Origin: Microvirga sp. TS319
Lineage (GTDB): Bacteria; Pseudomonadota; Alphaproteobacteria; Rhizobiales; Beijerinckiaceae
Length of the DNA stretch: 64,000 bases
Direction: 5' to 3'
Assembly (NCBI RefSeq): GCF_041276405.1
Contig: NZ_JBGGGT010000002.1
Span: 1,711,001-1,775,000, forward strand
Positions 55,312 through 63,194 of this stretch are shown here, piece after piece. The notes beneath the pieces are model-generated. The model ran no database searches. It was not told the origin of the DNA and worked only from the letters and a program-made list of their open reading frames with translations. Every line of letters begins with the position of its first letter. Within the stretch, counting starts at the first letter, position 1. A program made the translations under genes and the position numbers.

Positions 55312-55460
55312 CAGCGCATCGTGCGGACCCGGCGGGCCGCGCTCGCGCATCGTGCGAAAAAGAGGCCCGGTTTTTCGCCAGAACGATGCGCGATTTCCAA
55401 GACGGGAACATCGAATTGATCCCTAAAGTGGATTCCACTTTTGGGATCGATGCTCCTGGG
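55312..55460. repeat. Family-1 palindromic intergenic repeat
   Basis: GCGCATCGTGCGGACCCGGCGGGCCGCGC, GCGCATCGTGCGAAAAAGAGGCCCGGTTTTTCGCCAGAACGATGCGC and ACATCGAATTGATCCCTAAAGTGGATTCCACTTTTGGGATCGATGCTC. Nothing else is seen between rpmG and the nudix gene. Confidence 0.85.
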
Positions 55461-55483
55461 CCCGGAAGGGCGGAGCGGGAGGT

Positions 55484-56236
55484 CTACAGCTCTTCCCGCA
55501 CGAAATGGCCGCGCTTCTGAAAGAAGAAGGGCACGGGCAGCATGGGGCTGAAGCCGGCGGCGATGCGGCTTTCCAGCTCGCTCAGGAGCATGCCCGTCAC
55601 GGCGTGAAGGTCGAGCTTCCGGGCCTCGGCCATCGTTACCCAGGCCAGCTCGACGAGTTCGGAATCGGGCCCGACCACGCCCTCGACCTCATGGGCGATG
55701 GCATCGCGGTCGACCGCGAAGAAGCGGGTATCGAAACGCTTCACGCGTTTGGGCGGCGTGATGGCGCGACCGATGAAATGCAGCGATTCCAGGTCTGGAA
55801 ACACCCCGTGCTCCTGGAAGGCCTCCCAGGGCGTGCCGGCCGGGACCGAATCGGGGCTTCCGTAATCCCGGGTGCCGAGCAGCAGGCCGGTCTCCTCGAA
55901 GGTCTCGCGGATGGCGGCGAGCGCCAGGGCGCGGCTGCGCTGGAGGGACGGGCGGGTCACCCGGGTCATGAGGGCCTGCTCGGCGCGTGGATGCAGGGCG
56001 CCCGTCACCGTCATGGAGCGGTCGCCGGCCTCGATTCGCCCGCCGGGGAACACGAACTTGCCCGGCATGAAGGTGTGGCCCTCGTGGCGCTTGCCCATGA
56101 GCAGCTTGGGGCGCTTGCCTCTGCGGTCGATGATGATGAGGGTCGCGGCGTCGACAGGCCGAAGGACGGGGGCGTGCGCCCTACGCTCCCCGGCGACCTG
56201 CGTATCCATCCGGGTCAGTGCCTGCGCGTCCGTCAC
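55484..56236 (-). CDS. NUDIX hydrolase
   Basis: A 250-residue nudix protein. The nudix box is split by a long insertion: FVFPGGRIEAGDRS near residue 65 and the AIRETFEETGLLLG catalytic half (REXXEEXG) near 108-121. This arrangement is typical of the NUDT19-like/alphaproteobacterial subgroup and may hydrolyse CoA or nucleotide diphosphates. The start is GTG 56236, seven bases after GGGAGG. It overlaps the DUF983 gene by 56 bases, a strong sign of coupling. Confidence 0.88.
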   Translation of the reverse strand: MTDAQALTRMDTQVAGERRAHAPVLRPVDAATLIIIDRRGKRPKLLMGKRHEGHTFMPGKFVFPGGRIEAGDRSMTVTGALHPRAEQALMTRVTRPSLQRSRALALAAIRETFEETGLLLGTRDYGSPDSVPAGTPWEAFQEHGVFPDLESLHFIGRAITPPKRVKRFDTRFFAVDRDAIAHEVEGVVGPDSELVELAWVTMAEARKLDLHAVTGMLLSELESRIAAGFSPMLPVPFFFQKRGHFVREEL

Positions 56237-56666
56237 TCGCGTCCTCCCTGTCTGCTCGTCTTGCCTGGCGCGCCGCGCCGAAGCCGTGCATCCCTAACGC
56301 GTATTGCAGCCCCACGACAGCCCCTTTGACGGGCTGGAGCAGCAGCAGGGACAGGACGAGAGTCAGGGCGGGCCAGATCGCCAGATGGGCCCAAAGGGGC
56401 ATCTCCATCTTGGTTTCCGTCATGAAGATTCCGTAGCCGACCAGGTGGCCCACGATGGTGATCACCACATAGGGCGGCAGATCGTCGGCCCGGTGATGAT
56501 GGAACTCCGTGCCGCACGCGTCGCAGCGATCCACGACCTTCAGGAAGCGGCCGAAGAGACGGCCTCCGGCGCAGGCCGGGCAACGGCCGCGAAACCCGCG
56601 CCTCATGGCGGGCGTGAGGGTCACATCCTCGGCAGGCGCCGGGGCGGTGTGGATCGTCAGGGACAT
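56181..56666 (-). CDS. DUF983 family zinc-ribbon membrane protein
   Basis: A 161-residue protein with an N-terminal zinc ribbon (CPACAGGRLFGRFLKVVDRCDACG, four Cys at about 29-53) and a HHHRADDLPPYVV segment. Two membrane helices follow (VITIVGHLVGYGIFM and AIWPALTLVLSLLLLQPVKG). DUF983 is frequent next to cytochrome oxidase or rnr genes, and a redox or metal role is suspected. ATG 56666 sits 16 bases after the rnr stop. The charged C-terminus overlaps the nudix gene. Confidence 0.86.
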   Translation of the reverse strand: MSLTIHTAPAPAEDVTLTPAMRRGFRGRCPACAGGRLFGRFLKVVDRCDACGTEFHHHRADDLPPYVVITIVGHLVGYGIFMTETKMEMPLWAHLAIWPALTLVLSLLLLQPVKGAVVGLQYALGMHGFGAARQARRADREDASDGRAGTDPDGYAGRRGA

Positions 56667-56681
56667 GTCTTCCATTTCCTG

Positions 56682-59045
56682 TCAGCCGCGGCCGCGGCGT
56701 TTCACTTTCACCTTTGTCGGAGAGCGGCGGCTCGAAGCGGCCGCCTTCGCGGTCTTCTTCGGCCCGCGCGGCGGGCGCTTGGCCCCCTTCCTGCCGCCCC
56801 CGACCTTGCCCGTGAAACGGCCTTTCGTGAGCAGCTCGAAGCGCAGGGCGCCGGCGACGGGAGCGGCCTCCACGAGCTTTACCTCGACCTTGTCGCCGAG
56901 GCGATAGGTCTCGCCCGTGTGCTCGCCCCGCATGGAATGGGTCTTCTCGTCGAAGCGATAGTAATCGTCGCCGATGGTCGCCGCCGGAACGAAACCGTCT
57001 GCGCCGGTCTCGCTCAGCTTGATGAAGAGCCCCGCCTTCGTCACTCCCGATATCTGTCCGTCGAATGTGGCCCCGATCCTGTCGGCAAGGAAGTGCGCGA
57101 TCAGGCGGTCGATTGTCTCACGCTCCGCCGCCATGGCGCGCCGCTCCGCCGCCGAGATCTTGGCGCTGATCTCGATCAGCTCCGCGCGGGTCGCATCGGA
57201 CGGCAGCCCGTCCTTGCCGAACTTGTGGCCGGTGATCAGCGCCCGGTGGACGATGAGATCGGCATAGCGGCGGATGGGGGAGGTGAAATGGGCGTAGCGC
57301 CTCAGGTTCAGGCCGAAATGCCCATAGTTTTCCGCCGAATACTCGGCCTGGGACTGCGAGCGCAGCACCACCTCGTTGATGAAGAGCTGGTGTTCGGAGC
57401 CCTCGACGCTGCGAAGGACGCGGTTGAAGAGTTCGGGCTTGAGCGCACCTTGCGTCGGCAGCTTCAGGCCGATGGACGCGAGCACTTCGCTCAAAGCGCG
57501 CATCTTCTCCAGCGAGGGCTCGTCGTGGACGCGGTAGATCAGGTCGGATTGCACCTTCTCCAGCGCCTCCGCGGCCGCCACGTTGGCGAGGATCATGAAC
57601 TCCTCGATGAGCTTGTGGGCCTCCAGCCGCTCGGGCACGAACACGCGGTCGACGGTGCCGTCGGGCTTGAGCACGATCTTGCGCTCGGGCAGGTCGAGAT
57701 AGAGCGGCTCGCGGATGTCGCGCGCCTTCTTGACCAGAGCATAGCCCGCCCAGAGAGGCCTGAGGATCGTATCGAGGATCGGCTTCGTCACCTCGTCGGG
57801 CCTGCCGTCGATGGCGGCCTGGGCCTGTTGGTAGGAGAGCTTTTCCGCCGAGCGCATCATGATGCGGTGGAAGGAATGACGGATCGTGCGCCCGTCGGGG
57901 CCTACGACCATGCGCACCGCGAGGGCGGGGCGGTCCTCGCGCGGGCGGAGCGAGCAGAGGTCGTTGGAGATCCTCTCCGGCAGCATGGGCACGACCCGGT
58001 CGGGGAAATAGACCGAGTTGCCGCGCTCCTGGGCTTCCCGGTCCATGGCGGAGCCCGGCCTCACATAGGCCGCCACGTCGGCGATGGCGACGGTGAGGAC
58101 GTAGCCGCCCGCGTTGTTCGGGTCGGAGTCGGGAACCGCATGGACCGCATCGTCGTGGTCCTTGGCGTCCGGTGGATCGATCGTGACGAGCGGCAGGTCG
58201 CGCCAGTCTTCGCGGCCCGCGAGCGTGGCGGGCTTGGCCGCTTCCGCCTCGTCGAGGACCGCTTTCGGGAACTCGTTGGGGATGCCGTGGGCGTAGATCG
58301 CGATCAGGCTCACGGCCTTCTCGGATTTGACGGAGCCCAGCCGCTCCTTGACCTTCGCGTGGGGCAGGCCGAAGCGGCCGTGCTTCACGATGGAGGCCGC
58401 GATGAGGTCGCCGTCCTGCGCGCCGGCCTCGTCGCCGGGATTGACCTGCAATTCCTGCTCGCGCGATTTCTTCTCGACCGGAATCAGTCGGCCGCCGCCC
58501 TCGGGAAGAGAGCGGAAGATGCCGAGCACCTGCGCCTGCTTCTTGGCCAGGATCTTGGTGACGCGCCCCGCATAGCGGTGGATGTCGCCGGGCTTCAGCG
58601 GATCGACCCGCAGCAGCGCCCGGTCGCCGACTCCCGCCACCGGCATGCCGGGTTTCTGCTTGCGCGGGGGCATGATGAGGATGGTCGGAACAGCGCCGTG
58701 CTCCTCCTCGTCCCATTCGGTCGGCACGGCGATCAGCTCGCCGTCGCGGTCGCGCTTGACGATGTCGGCCATCACCATCGGCGGCAGCTGGCCCGCCTTG
58801 TGGACGCGCTTGCCCCGACGGTCGACGACGCCCTCGACCTCGAGGTCCTTGAGCATCTGCTTGAGCCAGATGCGGTCGCCGCCCTTGATGTTGAAGGCTT
58901 GCGCGATCTCGCGCTTGCCGACTTTGCCAGGAGTTTTGGCGATGAAGGCGACGAGATCCTCCCGGGATGGGAGAGCGGAGGAGGAAGAGATTTTTGAACG
59001 TTTGGCCAAGGGAAAACTCGTTGAGTTCGTCAGGTCTTGTCGCAT
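56682..59045 (-). CDS. rnr: Ribonuclease R
   Basis: A 787-residue processive 3'-5' exoribonuclease of the RNB family. The catalytic core has IDPPDAKDHDDAV (metal-binding Asp residues, about 290-300), YVRPGSAMDREAQERGNSVYFPDRVVPMLPE and the YAHFTSPIRRYADLIVHR signature. An S1 RNA-binding domain (FDGQISGVTKAGLFIKL) follows near 680, then a Lys/Arg-rich tail typical of RNase R. The start is placed at ATG 59045 without a strong ribosome binding site; TTG at the later PLAKRSK position is possible. It heads the rnr-DUF983-nudix operon. Confidence 0.94.
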   Translation of the reverse strand: MRQDLTNSTSFPLAKRSKISSSSALPSREDLVAFIAKTPGKVGKREIAQAFNIKGGDRIWLKQMLKDLEVEGVVDRRGKRVHKAGQLPPMVMADIVKRDRDGELIAVPTEWDEEEHGAVPTILIMPPRKQKPGMPVAGVGDRALLRVDPLKPGDIHRYAGRVTKILAKKQAQVLGIFRSLPEGGGRLIPVEKKSREQELQVNPGDEAGAQDGDLIAASIVKHGRFGLPHAKVKERLGSVKSEKAVSLIAIYAHGIPNEFPKAVLDEAEAAKPATLAGREDWRDLPLVTIDPPDAKDHDDAVHAVPDSDPNNAGGYVLTVAIADVAAYVRPGSAMDREAQERGNSVYFPDRVVPMLPERISNDLCSLRPREDRPALAVRMVVGPDGRTIRHSFHRIMMRSAEKLSYQQAQAAIDGRPDEVTKPILDTILRPLWAGYALVKKARDIREPLYLDLPERKIVLKPDGTVDRVFVPERLEAHKLIEEFMILANVAAAEALEKVQSDLIYRVHDEPSLEKMRALSEVLASIGLKLPTQGALKPELFNRVLRSVEGSEHQLFINEVVLRSQSQAEYSAENYGHFGLNLRRYAHFTSPIRRYADLIVHRALITGHKFGKDGLPSDATRAELIEISAKISAAERRAMAAERETIDRLIAHFLADRIGATFDGQISGVTKAGLFIKLSETGADGFVPAATIGDDYYRFDEKTHSMRGEHTGETYRLGDKVEVKLVEAAPVAGALRFELLTKGRFTGKVGGGRKGAKRPPRGPKKTAKAAASSRRSPTKVKVKRRGRG

Positions 59046-59062
59046 GCGAGCTTGGCCGCCGC

Positions 59063-59175
59063 TAGAGCATCGGACCCGAAAGTGGATTTGCACTTTCGGG
59101 ATCGATCCGATGCCCCCACCACAGAACAGCGCATCGTGCGAAAAACCGGGTCCATCTTTTCGCACGATGCGCCAG
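59063..59175. repeat. Family-1 palindromic intergenic repeat upstream of rnr
   Basis: TAGAGCATCGGACCCGAAAGTGGATTTGCACTTTCGGGATCGATCCGATGCCCC, then GCGCATCGTGCGAAAAACCGGGTCCATCTTTTCGCACGATGCGC. It lies in the presumed rnr promoter region. Confidence 0.9.
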
Positions 59176-59249
59176 TCCGGGAAGCCCGCCTGTGAATGAC
59201 GCGCGAGGGGCCTGATGGATCCAGCAGGGGCCCGGAGGCCCTACAAGCC

Positions 59250-59316
59250 AAAAAAAAGGCTCCGGAGTGGAGCCTGTGAGGGACCGGCCCGTGGGGGCAG
59301 AATGGGCCGGTGATGC
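59250..59316 (-). ncRNA. Candidate EcfG-dependent small RNA (GsrN-like by arrangement)
   Basis: On the minus strand, about six bases after a perfect EcfG promoter, a short transcript of roughly 67 bases can be drawn. Its first stem is ACCGGCCC/GGGCCGGT with a 13-base, C-rich loop (ATTCTGCCCCCAC). Its second is GGCTCC/GGAGCC (five-base loop) followed by eight T residues, a textbook terminator. There is no coding frame. In Caulobacter the stress-sigma-dependent RNA GsrN uses a C-rich loop to pair with mRNAs; the likeness here is in arrangement, not proven sequence homology. Confidence 0.68.
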
Positions 59317-59321
59317 CTATC

Positions 59322-59346
59322 AACGGCCGGCTTCAACGTTGGTTCC
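59322..59346 (-). promoter_or_regulatory. Consensus EcfG promoter of the candidate small RNA
   Basis: GGAAC (59346-59342), 16 bases, CGTT (59325-59322) on the minus strand, an exact match to the general stress consensus. Upstream is an AT-rich stretch (59348-59380) that could favour promoter opening or contact by the polymerase alpha subunits. Confidence 0.82.
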
Positions 59347-59506
59347 CAGTTTTTTCGAAAAATTTTCAAAAAAATTCCATAGAGGGACCGCTGGCGGATT
59401 AAGTATCTGAATTGGAATAAGAAATTCCTGTCTGTCATGACCATCCGCGTCCTGAGATCCGCCACGGGTCGGGACTGGAACGAGGGGGGGCCGTTCGGCA
59501 TCGGCC

Positions 59507-60013
59507 CTATCGCTGCAAACGGATGAGCGGAGTGAGCGGTCGGGCCTTTCCAGGCCGGAGCCAGAGGGCCGGAAAGCCCTGGTAACGGAGAGGGCCATCC
59601 TCAACTTCGCTCACGGCGCGCTCCGTCTCGAAGGAATAGAGGTAACGGCGTAAGCGTGGCCGCCTCGACGGGGGGCGCACGATATCGGTGAGCCCTGACC
59701 AGTACGACTCACCTACGAAGTAGAGGCCGCCGCCGCGCTTGGGCTCGCTCCCTTCGACCCAATTCGGGATGAGAATATCGCATCCTTTCTGCCGTCGGCT
59801 TCGGGGGCGAGCGAAGCTGCCGGTACCATAATCAGAGGCAGACCAGGAGATCGGTGCAGTGGCGGGACGGGCCGGATCGAGAACGTGCAGGCTCCAGAAA
59901 TTGACTCTCGTGCTCTGAGAGGGAGTTCGCGATCGGCTCCAACCGCTCGCGTGCAGTTGCAGGGACGCTGAGCAGCCACAGTCCCAAAAAGCAAAAACCC
60001 GGCGCATCCCCAT
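59507..60013 (-). CDS. Hypothetical protein (low confidence)
   Basis: A 168-codon frame. Its C-terminal two-thirds look protein-like (KGCDILIPNWVEGSEPKRGGG, YFVGESYWSGLTDIVRPPSRR, ERAVSEVEDGPLRYQGFPALW). The N-terminus is poor, and a different frame of the same strand encodes a better signal-peptide-like start (FCFLGLWLLSVPATARE). This could mean a frameshifted gene. The start codon lies inside the parE terminator, which argues against normal expression. If not coding, 59380-59985 holds nothing I recognise. Confidence 0.3.
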   Translation of the reverse strand: MGMRRVFAFWDCGCSASLQLHASGWSRSRTPSQSTRVNFWSLHVLDPARPATAPISWSASDYGTGSFARPRSRRQKGCDILIPNWVEGSEPKRGGGLYFVGESYWSGLTDIVRPPSRRPRLRRYLYSFETERAVSEVEDGPLRYQGFPALWLRPGKARPLTPLIRLQR

Positions 60014-60040
60014 GCCTCATGCGGGTGGTTCTGCGCCGGG
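59986..60040 (-). terminator. Terminator of parE
   Basis: On the minus strand CCCGGCGC (60040-60033) pairs with GCGCCGGG (60005-59998), with a smaller CGCAT-containing hairpin in the loop, followed by TTTTTGCTTTTT. It starts about 20 bases after the parE stop codon. Confidence 0.78.
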
Positions 60041-60058
60041 AACGTATCGTTATAAAGT

Positions 60059-62134
60059 TTAGATATCCAGATCCGCCTCATCGGCGAAGGCCGCGCGTTC
60101 CTGGATGAAGGTGAAGCGGGCTTCGGGCTTGTTGCCCATCAGGCGCTCCACCGTGTCGCTGGCCTCCGGCCGGTCCTCGGCTTCCACAACGACCTTCAGA
60201 AGCAGGCGCTTCTTCGGGTCCATGGTGGTTTCCTTCAACTGGCCCGGCAGCATTTCGCCGAGGCCTTTGAAGCGGCTGATCTCGACCTTGCCCGAGCCCT
60301 TGAACACCGTCTTCATCAGCCGGTCGCGATCCGCCTCGTCCCGGGCATAGGCCGATTTTGCGCCATGGCTGAGACGATAGAGCGGCGGCACCGCCAGATA
60401 GAGGTGGCCGCCGTCGATGAGCTTGGGCATCTGCCGGTAGAAGAACGTGATGAGGAGCGTCGCGATATGCGCGCCGTCCACGTCCGCGTCGGTCATGATG
60501 ATGACCTTCTCGTAGCGAAGGTCGGATTCGCGGTACTGCGAGCCGGTTCCGCAGCCGAGCGCCTGGACGAGGTCGGAGATCTGCTGGTTCTGATGCAGCT
60601 TGTCCCGGCCGGCCGAGGCCACGTTGAGGATTTTTCCGCGCAACGGGAGAATTGCCTGGGAAGCGCGGTCGCGGGCCTGCTTGGCGGAGCCGCCGGCCGA
60701 ATCGCCCTCGACGAGGAAGAGTTCGGACCCTTTGGCGCCAGCATTGGAGCAATCCGCCAGTTTGCCGGGGAGGCGCAGCTTGCGGGTGGCGGTCTTGCGG
60801 GCGACCTCCTTCTCCTGGCGTCGGCGCAGGCGCTCCTCGGCCCGGTCGATCACCCAGTCGAGCAGCTTGTTGGCCTGCTGCGGGGAAGCGGCGAGCCAGT
60901 GGTCGAAGGTGTCACGGATCGCGTTCTCGACGATCCGGCCCGCCTCCACGGTCGCGAGCTTGTCCTTGGTCTGGCCCTGGAATTCGGGCTCGCGGATGAA
61001 CACCGAGAGCATGGACGCGCAGGTCGCCATCACGTCGTCGGTGGTCACGGCCGCCATGCGCTTCTGCTGGCCCACGCGCTCCGCATGGTCGCGCAGGGCG
61101 CGCAGGAGGGCGATACGCAGGCCGTTCTCGTGCGTGCCGCCTTCGGGCGTGGGCACCGTGTTGCAGTAGGAGATCGAGAACCCGTCCTCGTTCGACATCC
61201 AGGCGACCGCCCATTCCAGGGAGCCATGGCTGCCTGGCCTGGTGATCTTGCCGGAGAAGATCTGGTCGGTGACGAGCTCCTTCCCGTCGATGTCGTGGAG
61301 CAGGTAGTCCTTCAGGCCGTTCGGGAACTTGAAGGTCGCCTCGGCGGGAACGTTCTCGCTGCCCTCGAGCAGGGACGGGGCGCATTTCCAGCGGATCTCG
61401 ACGCCGCCGAAGAGATAGGCCTTCGAGCGGGCCATCTTGAACAGCCGCCGGGGCAGGAAATGAGCCTCCTTGCCGAAGATCTGCCAGTCGGGCTTGAAGC
61501 GAACCTTCGTGCCGCGCCGGTTGAGCACGCGGCCCACGGTCTCGAGCTTGCCCTGCGGCAGGCCTCGGGAAAAGACCTGCCGGTAGAGCTGCTGGCCGCG
61601 CGCGACCTCGACTTCGAGCGTCTCGGAGAGCGCGTTCACCACCGACACGCCGACGCCGTGCAGGCCTCCGGACGTCTCATAGACCTTCGAGTCGAACTTG
61701 CCGCCCGCGTGGAGGGTGGTCATGATGACTTCGAGAGCTGATTTCTTGGGGAATTTGGGGTGCGGGTCGACCGGAATGCCGCGCCCGTTATCGGTCACGG
61801 ACAGCCAGCCGCCTTCCTCCACCTCGACCTCGATGAAGGTCGCGTGGCCCGCGACGGCCTCGTCCATCGAGTTGTCGATTACTTCGGCGAAGAGATGGTG
61901 AAGCGCCTTCTCGTCCGTGCCGCCGATATACATGCCCGGGCGGCGGCGGACGGGCTCCAGCCCCTCCAGAACCTCGATCGCGGATGCGTCGTAGCCGGCC
62001 TCGCCGGGAGTGCCTTGCGCGGGGATGCCCTGCGACGGCGGCGCGGCGCGGGAGGTTTTCACGGTAGCCGTTCTGGCTGCGGCTGGCGTCGCGCGCTTGG
62101 CGGCGGCGCCCCCGAAGAGATCGTCATTGTCCAT
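60059..62134 (-). CDS. parE: DNA topoisomerase IV subunit B
   Basis: A 691-residue type IIA topoisomerase ATPase subunit. A 50-residue low-complexity lead (Ala/Thr/Lys-rich) precedes the GHKL ATPase: GLEPVRRRPGMYIGGTD, EVIDNSMDEAVAGHA (Asn ligand) and SGGLHGVGVSVVNALS. The TOPRIM domain has FLVEGDSAGGSAKQARDR and MTDADVDGAHIATLL. No GyrB-type insertion is visible and the EVDPHPKFP-like loop reads VDPHPKFPKKSALEV, as in ParE. It decatenates daughter chromosomes together with ParC, whose gene is not here. ATG 62134 follows AAGG; a longer frame upstream is not conserved. Confidence 0.94.
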   Translation of the reverse strand: MDNDDLFGGAAAKRATPAAARTATVKTSRAAPPSQGIPAQGTPGEAGYDASAIEVLEGLEPVRRRPGMYIGGTDEKALHHLFAEVIDNSMDEAVAGHATFIEVEVEEGGWLSVTDNGRGIPVDPHPKFPKKSALEVIMTTLHAGGKFDSKVYETSGGLHGVGVSVVNALSETLEVEVARGQQLYRQVFSRGLPQGKLETVGRVLNRRGTKVRFKPDWQIFGKEAHFLPRRLFKMARSKAYLFGGVEIRWKCAPSLLEGSENVPAEATFKFPNGLKDYLLHDIDGKELVTDQIFSGKITRPGSHGSLEWAVAWMSNEDGFSISYCNTVPTPEGGTHENGLRIALLRALRDHAERVGQQKRMAAVTTDDVMATCASMLSVFIREPEFQGQTKDKLATVEAGRIVENAIRDTFDHWLAASPQQANKLLDWVIDRAEERLRRRQEKEVARKTATRKLRLPGKLADCSNAGAKGSELFLVEGDSAGGSAKQARDRASQAILPLRGKILNVASAGRDKLHQNQQISDLVQALGCGTGSQYRESDLRYEKVIIMTDADVDGAHIATLLITFFYRQMPKLIDGGHLYLAVPPLYRLSHGAKSAYARDEADRDRLMKTVFKGSGKVEISRFKGLGEMLPGQLKETTMDPKKRLLLKVVVEAEDRPEASDTVERLMGNKPEARFTFIQERAAFADEADLDI

Positions 62135-62320
62135 TGGGACCTTGGTCCGTTTCGATGATTCGCGCTTGTTTACACTATTTCTCATTCCGTTTTTATACGA
62201 GAACAAAACGGAAACGAGAAGGCGGTATAGGGTCACAAGCCACAAAAACTGCGTCTTGGGAACCCGGGTTCGGGGACAGTATCGCGGCTGCCCCTAAAGG
62301 ATGTCTTTCACCTGTCATCA

Positions 62321-62346
62321 GGAACTGTTTAGTTACCATTCACGTT
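62321..62346 (+). promoter_or_regulatory. Consensus EcfG promoter of the 62-residue membrane protein gene
   Basis: GGAAC (62321-62325), 17 bases, CGTT (62343-62346): an exact match to the general stress consensus. The -10 ends 40 bases before the ATG at 62387. Confidence 0.82.
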
Positions 62347-62386
62347 GGCTGGATAAGCATGGGCTTAACGGAGAACGAGGGCGGCG

Positions 62387-62575
62387 ATGCGCACGACGAT
62401 CGGATCGGCACAGCAACTTCACCTGGACCGCGCGGCGCGCACTGCCGGAGAAGCCTTCGCCTTCGACGAGCCCGACGCCACGCCTGCCGCGAAGAGCGGT
62501 TCTCTCGGCCCGAGCCTGCTGTGGCTGTCGATCGCGGCGTTCGCCGTTCTGGGGCTGGGCTACGCCTTTAATTAG
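62387..62575 (+). CDS. Small single-pass membrane protein under EcfG control
   Basis: A 62-residue protein. The first 42 residues are polar and Ala-rich; one membrane helix at about 43-61 (LLWLSIAAFAVLGLGYAFN) ends the chain, so it is tail-anchored. A consensus EcfG promoter lies 40 bases upstream. No family is recognised; small hydrophobic proteins are a common class in alphaproteobacterial general stress regulons. The TAG stop codon is the first triplet of a repeat. Confidence 0.7.
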   Translation: MRTTIGSAQQLHLDRAARTAGEAFAFDEPDATPAAKSGSLGPSLLWLSIAAFAVLGLGYAFN

Positions 62576-62691
62576 AGCATCGGACCCAAAAGTAGACTTG
62601 CACTTTTGGCATTGAATCCAATGTTGCCCTCTTGGAAAGAGCGCATCGTTCTCGCGAAAAACCGGTTCCCACTTTTTCGCACGATGCGCTA
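62573..62691. repeat. Family-1 repeat supplying both stop codons of a convergent pair
   Basis: Begins TAGAGCATCGGACCCAAAAGTAGACTTGCACTTTTGGCATTGAATCC at the stop of the 62-residue gene. It ends ACTTTTTCGCACGATGCGCTA, where CTA is the minus-strand TAG of the MgtC-like gene. Confidence 0.9.
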
Positions 62692-63189
62692 ACCGTCGTC
62701 CCGCACGGTTTCCTCTCCGCCCCTGAACAGGCGCGTGAGCCAGCTCTCGAGAGGTTTGCCGAGAATCAGGACGAGCAGGGTCATCACCGTTCCGGCAAAG
62801 GTAATGAACCAGGCGCCGAGGCCCGCGGTCACGCCGAGGGCCGCCGCGATCCAGACCGTGGAGGCGGTGGTGAGGCCCTGAACGTCCGTGCCGTCCCGGG
62901 CCTTGATGATCGCTCCGGCGCCGAGGAAGCCGAGGCCCGTCAGGATCCCCTGAACGACACGGCTCACGGCGTCCTGCCCATAGTTCAGTCCCTCATAGAC
63001 GGATCCTGAGAGAATCACGGTTGCGGAGCCCAGCGCCACGAGGCCGAGCGTCCGCATGCCGATGGGCTTGTTGCGGATGTCCCGGTTGATCCCCACGGCC
63101 ATTCCCGCGATCGCCGCCACGCACAGGCGCAGCAGAATCTCGACCTTGTCGGAATGACCTACGAGGAGCCAGGACACCCACTCGTTCAT
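62689..63189 (-). CDS. MgtC/SapB family membrane protein
   Basis: A 166-residue protein with four to five membrane helices of the MgtC core: RLCVAAIAGMAVGINRDIRNKPIGMRTLGLVALGSA (with the conserved Arg-Glu/Asp-like loop), GILTGLGFLGAGAIIK and GLTTASTVWIAAALGVTAGLG. The C-terminal ACT-like domain of virulence MgtC is absent; only a short charged tail follows. ATG 63189 is five bases after the topA stop codon. The function outside pathogens is unclear, often linked to Mg limitation or acid stress. Its TAG stop belongs to a repeat. Confidence 0.9.
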   Translation of the reverse strand: MNEWVSWLLVGHSDKVEILLRLCVAAIAGMAVGINRDIRNKPIGMRTLGLVALGSATVILSGSVYEGLNYGQDAVSRVVQGILTGLGFLGAGAIIKARDGTDVQGLTTASTVWIAAALGVTAGLGAWFITFAGTVMTLLVLILGKPLESWLTRLFRGGEETVRDDG

Positions 63190-63194
63190 CGCGT

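Noticed and set aside
56304..58997. Open frame of about 897 codons on the plus strand
   Set aside because: Antisense to rnr, which has complete RNase R motifs; the plus-strand product shows none.
60365..61741. Open frame of about 458 codons on the plus strand
   Set aside because: It is antisense to parE; high GC at third codon positions leaves long empty frames opposite real genes. The encoded sequence is Arg/Gly/Ala-rich without domains.
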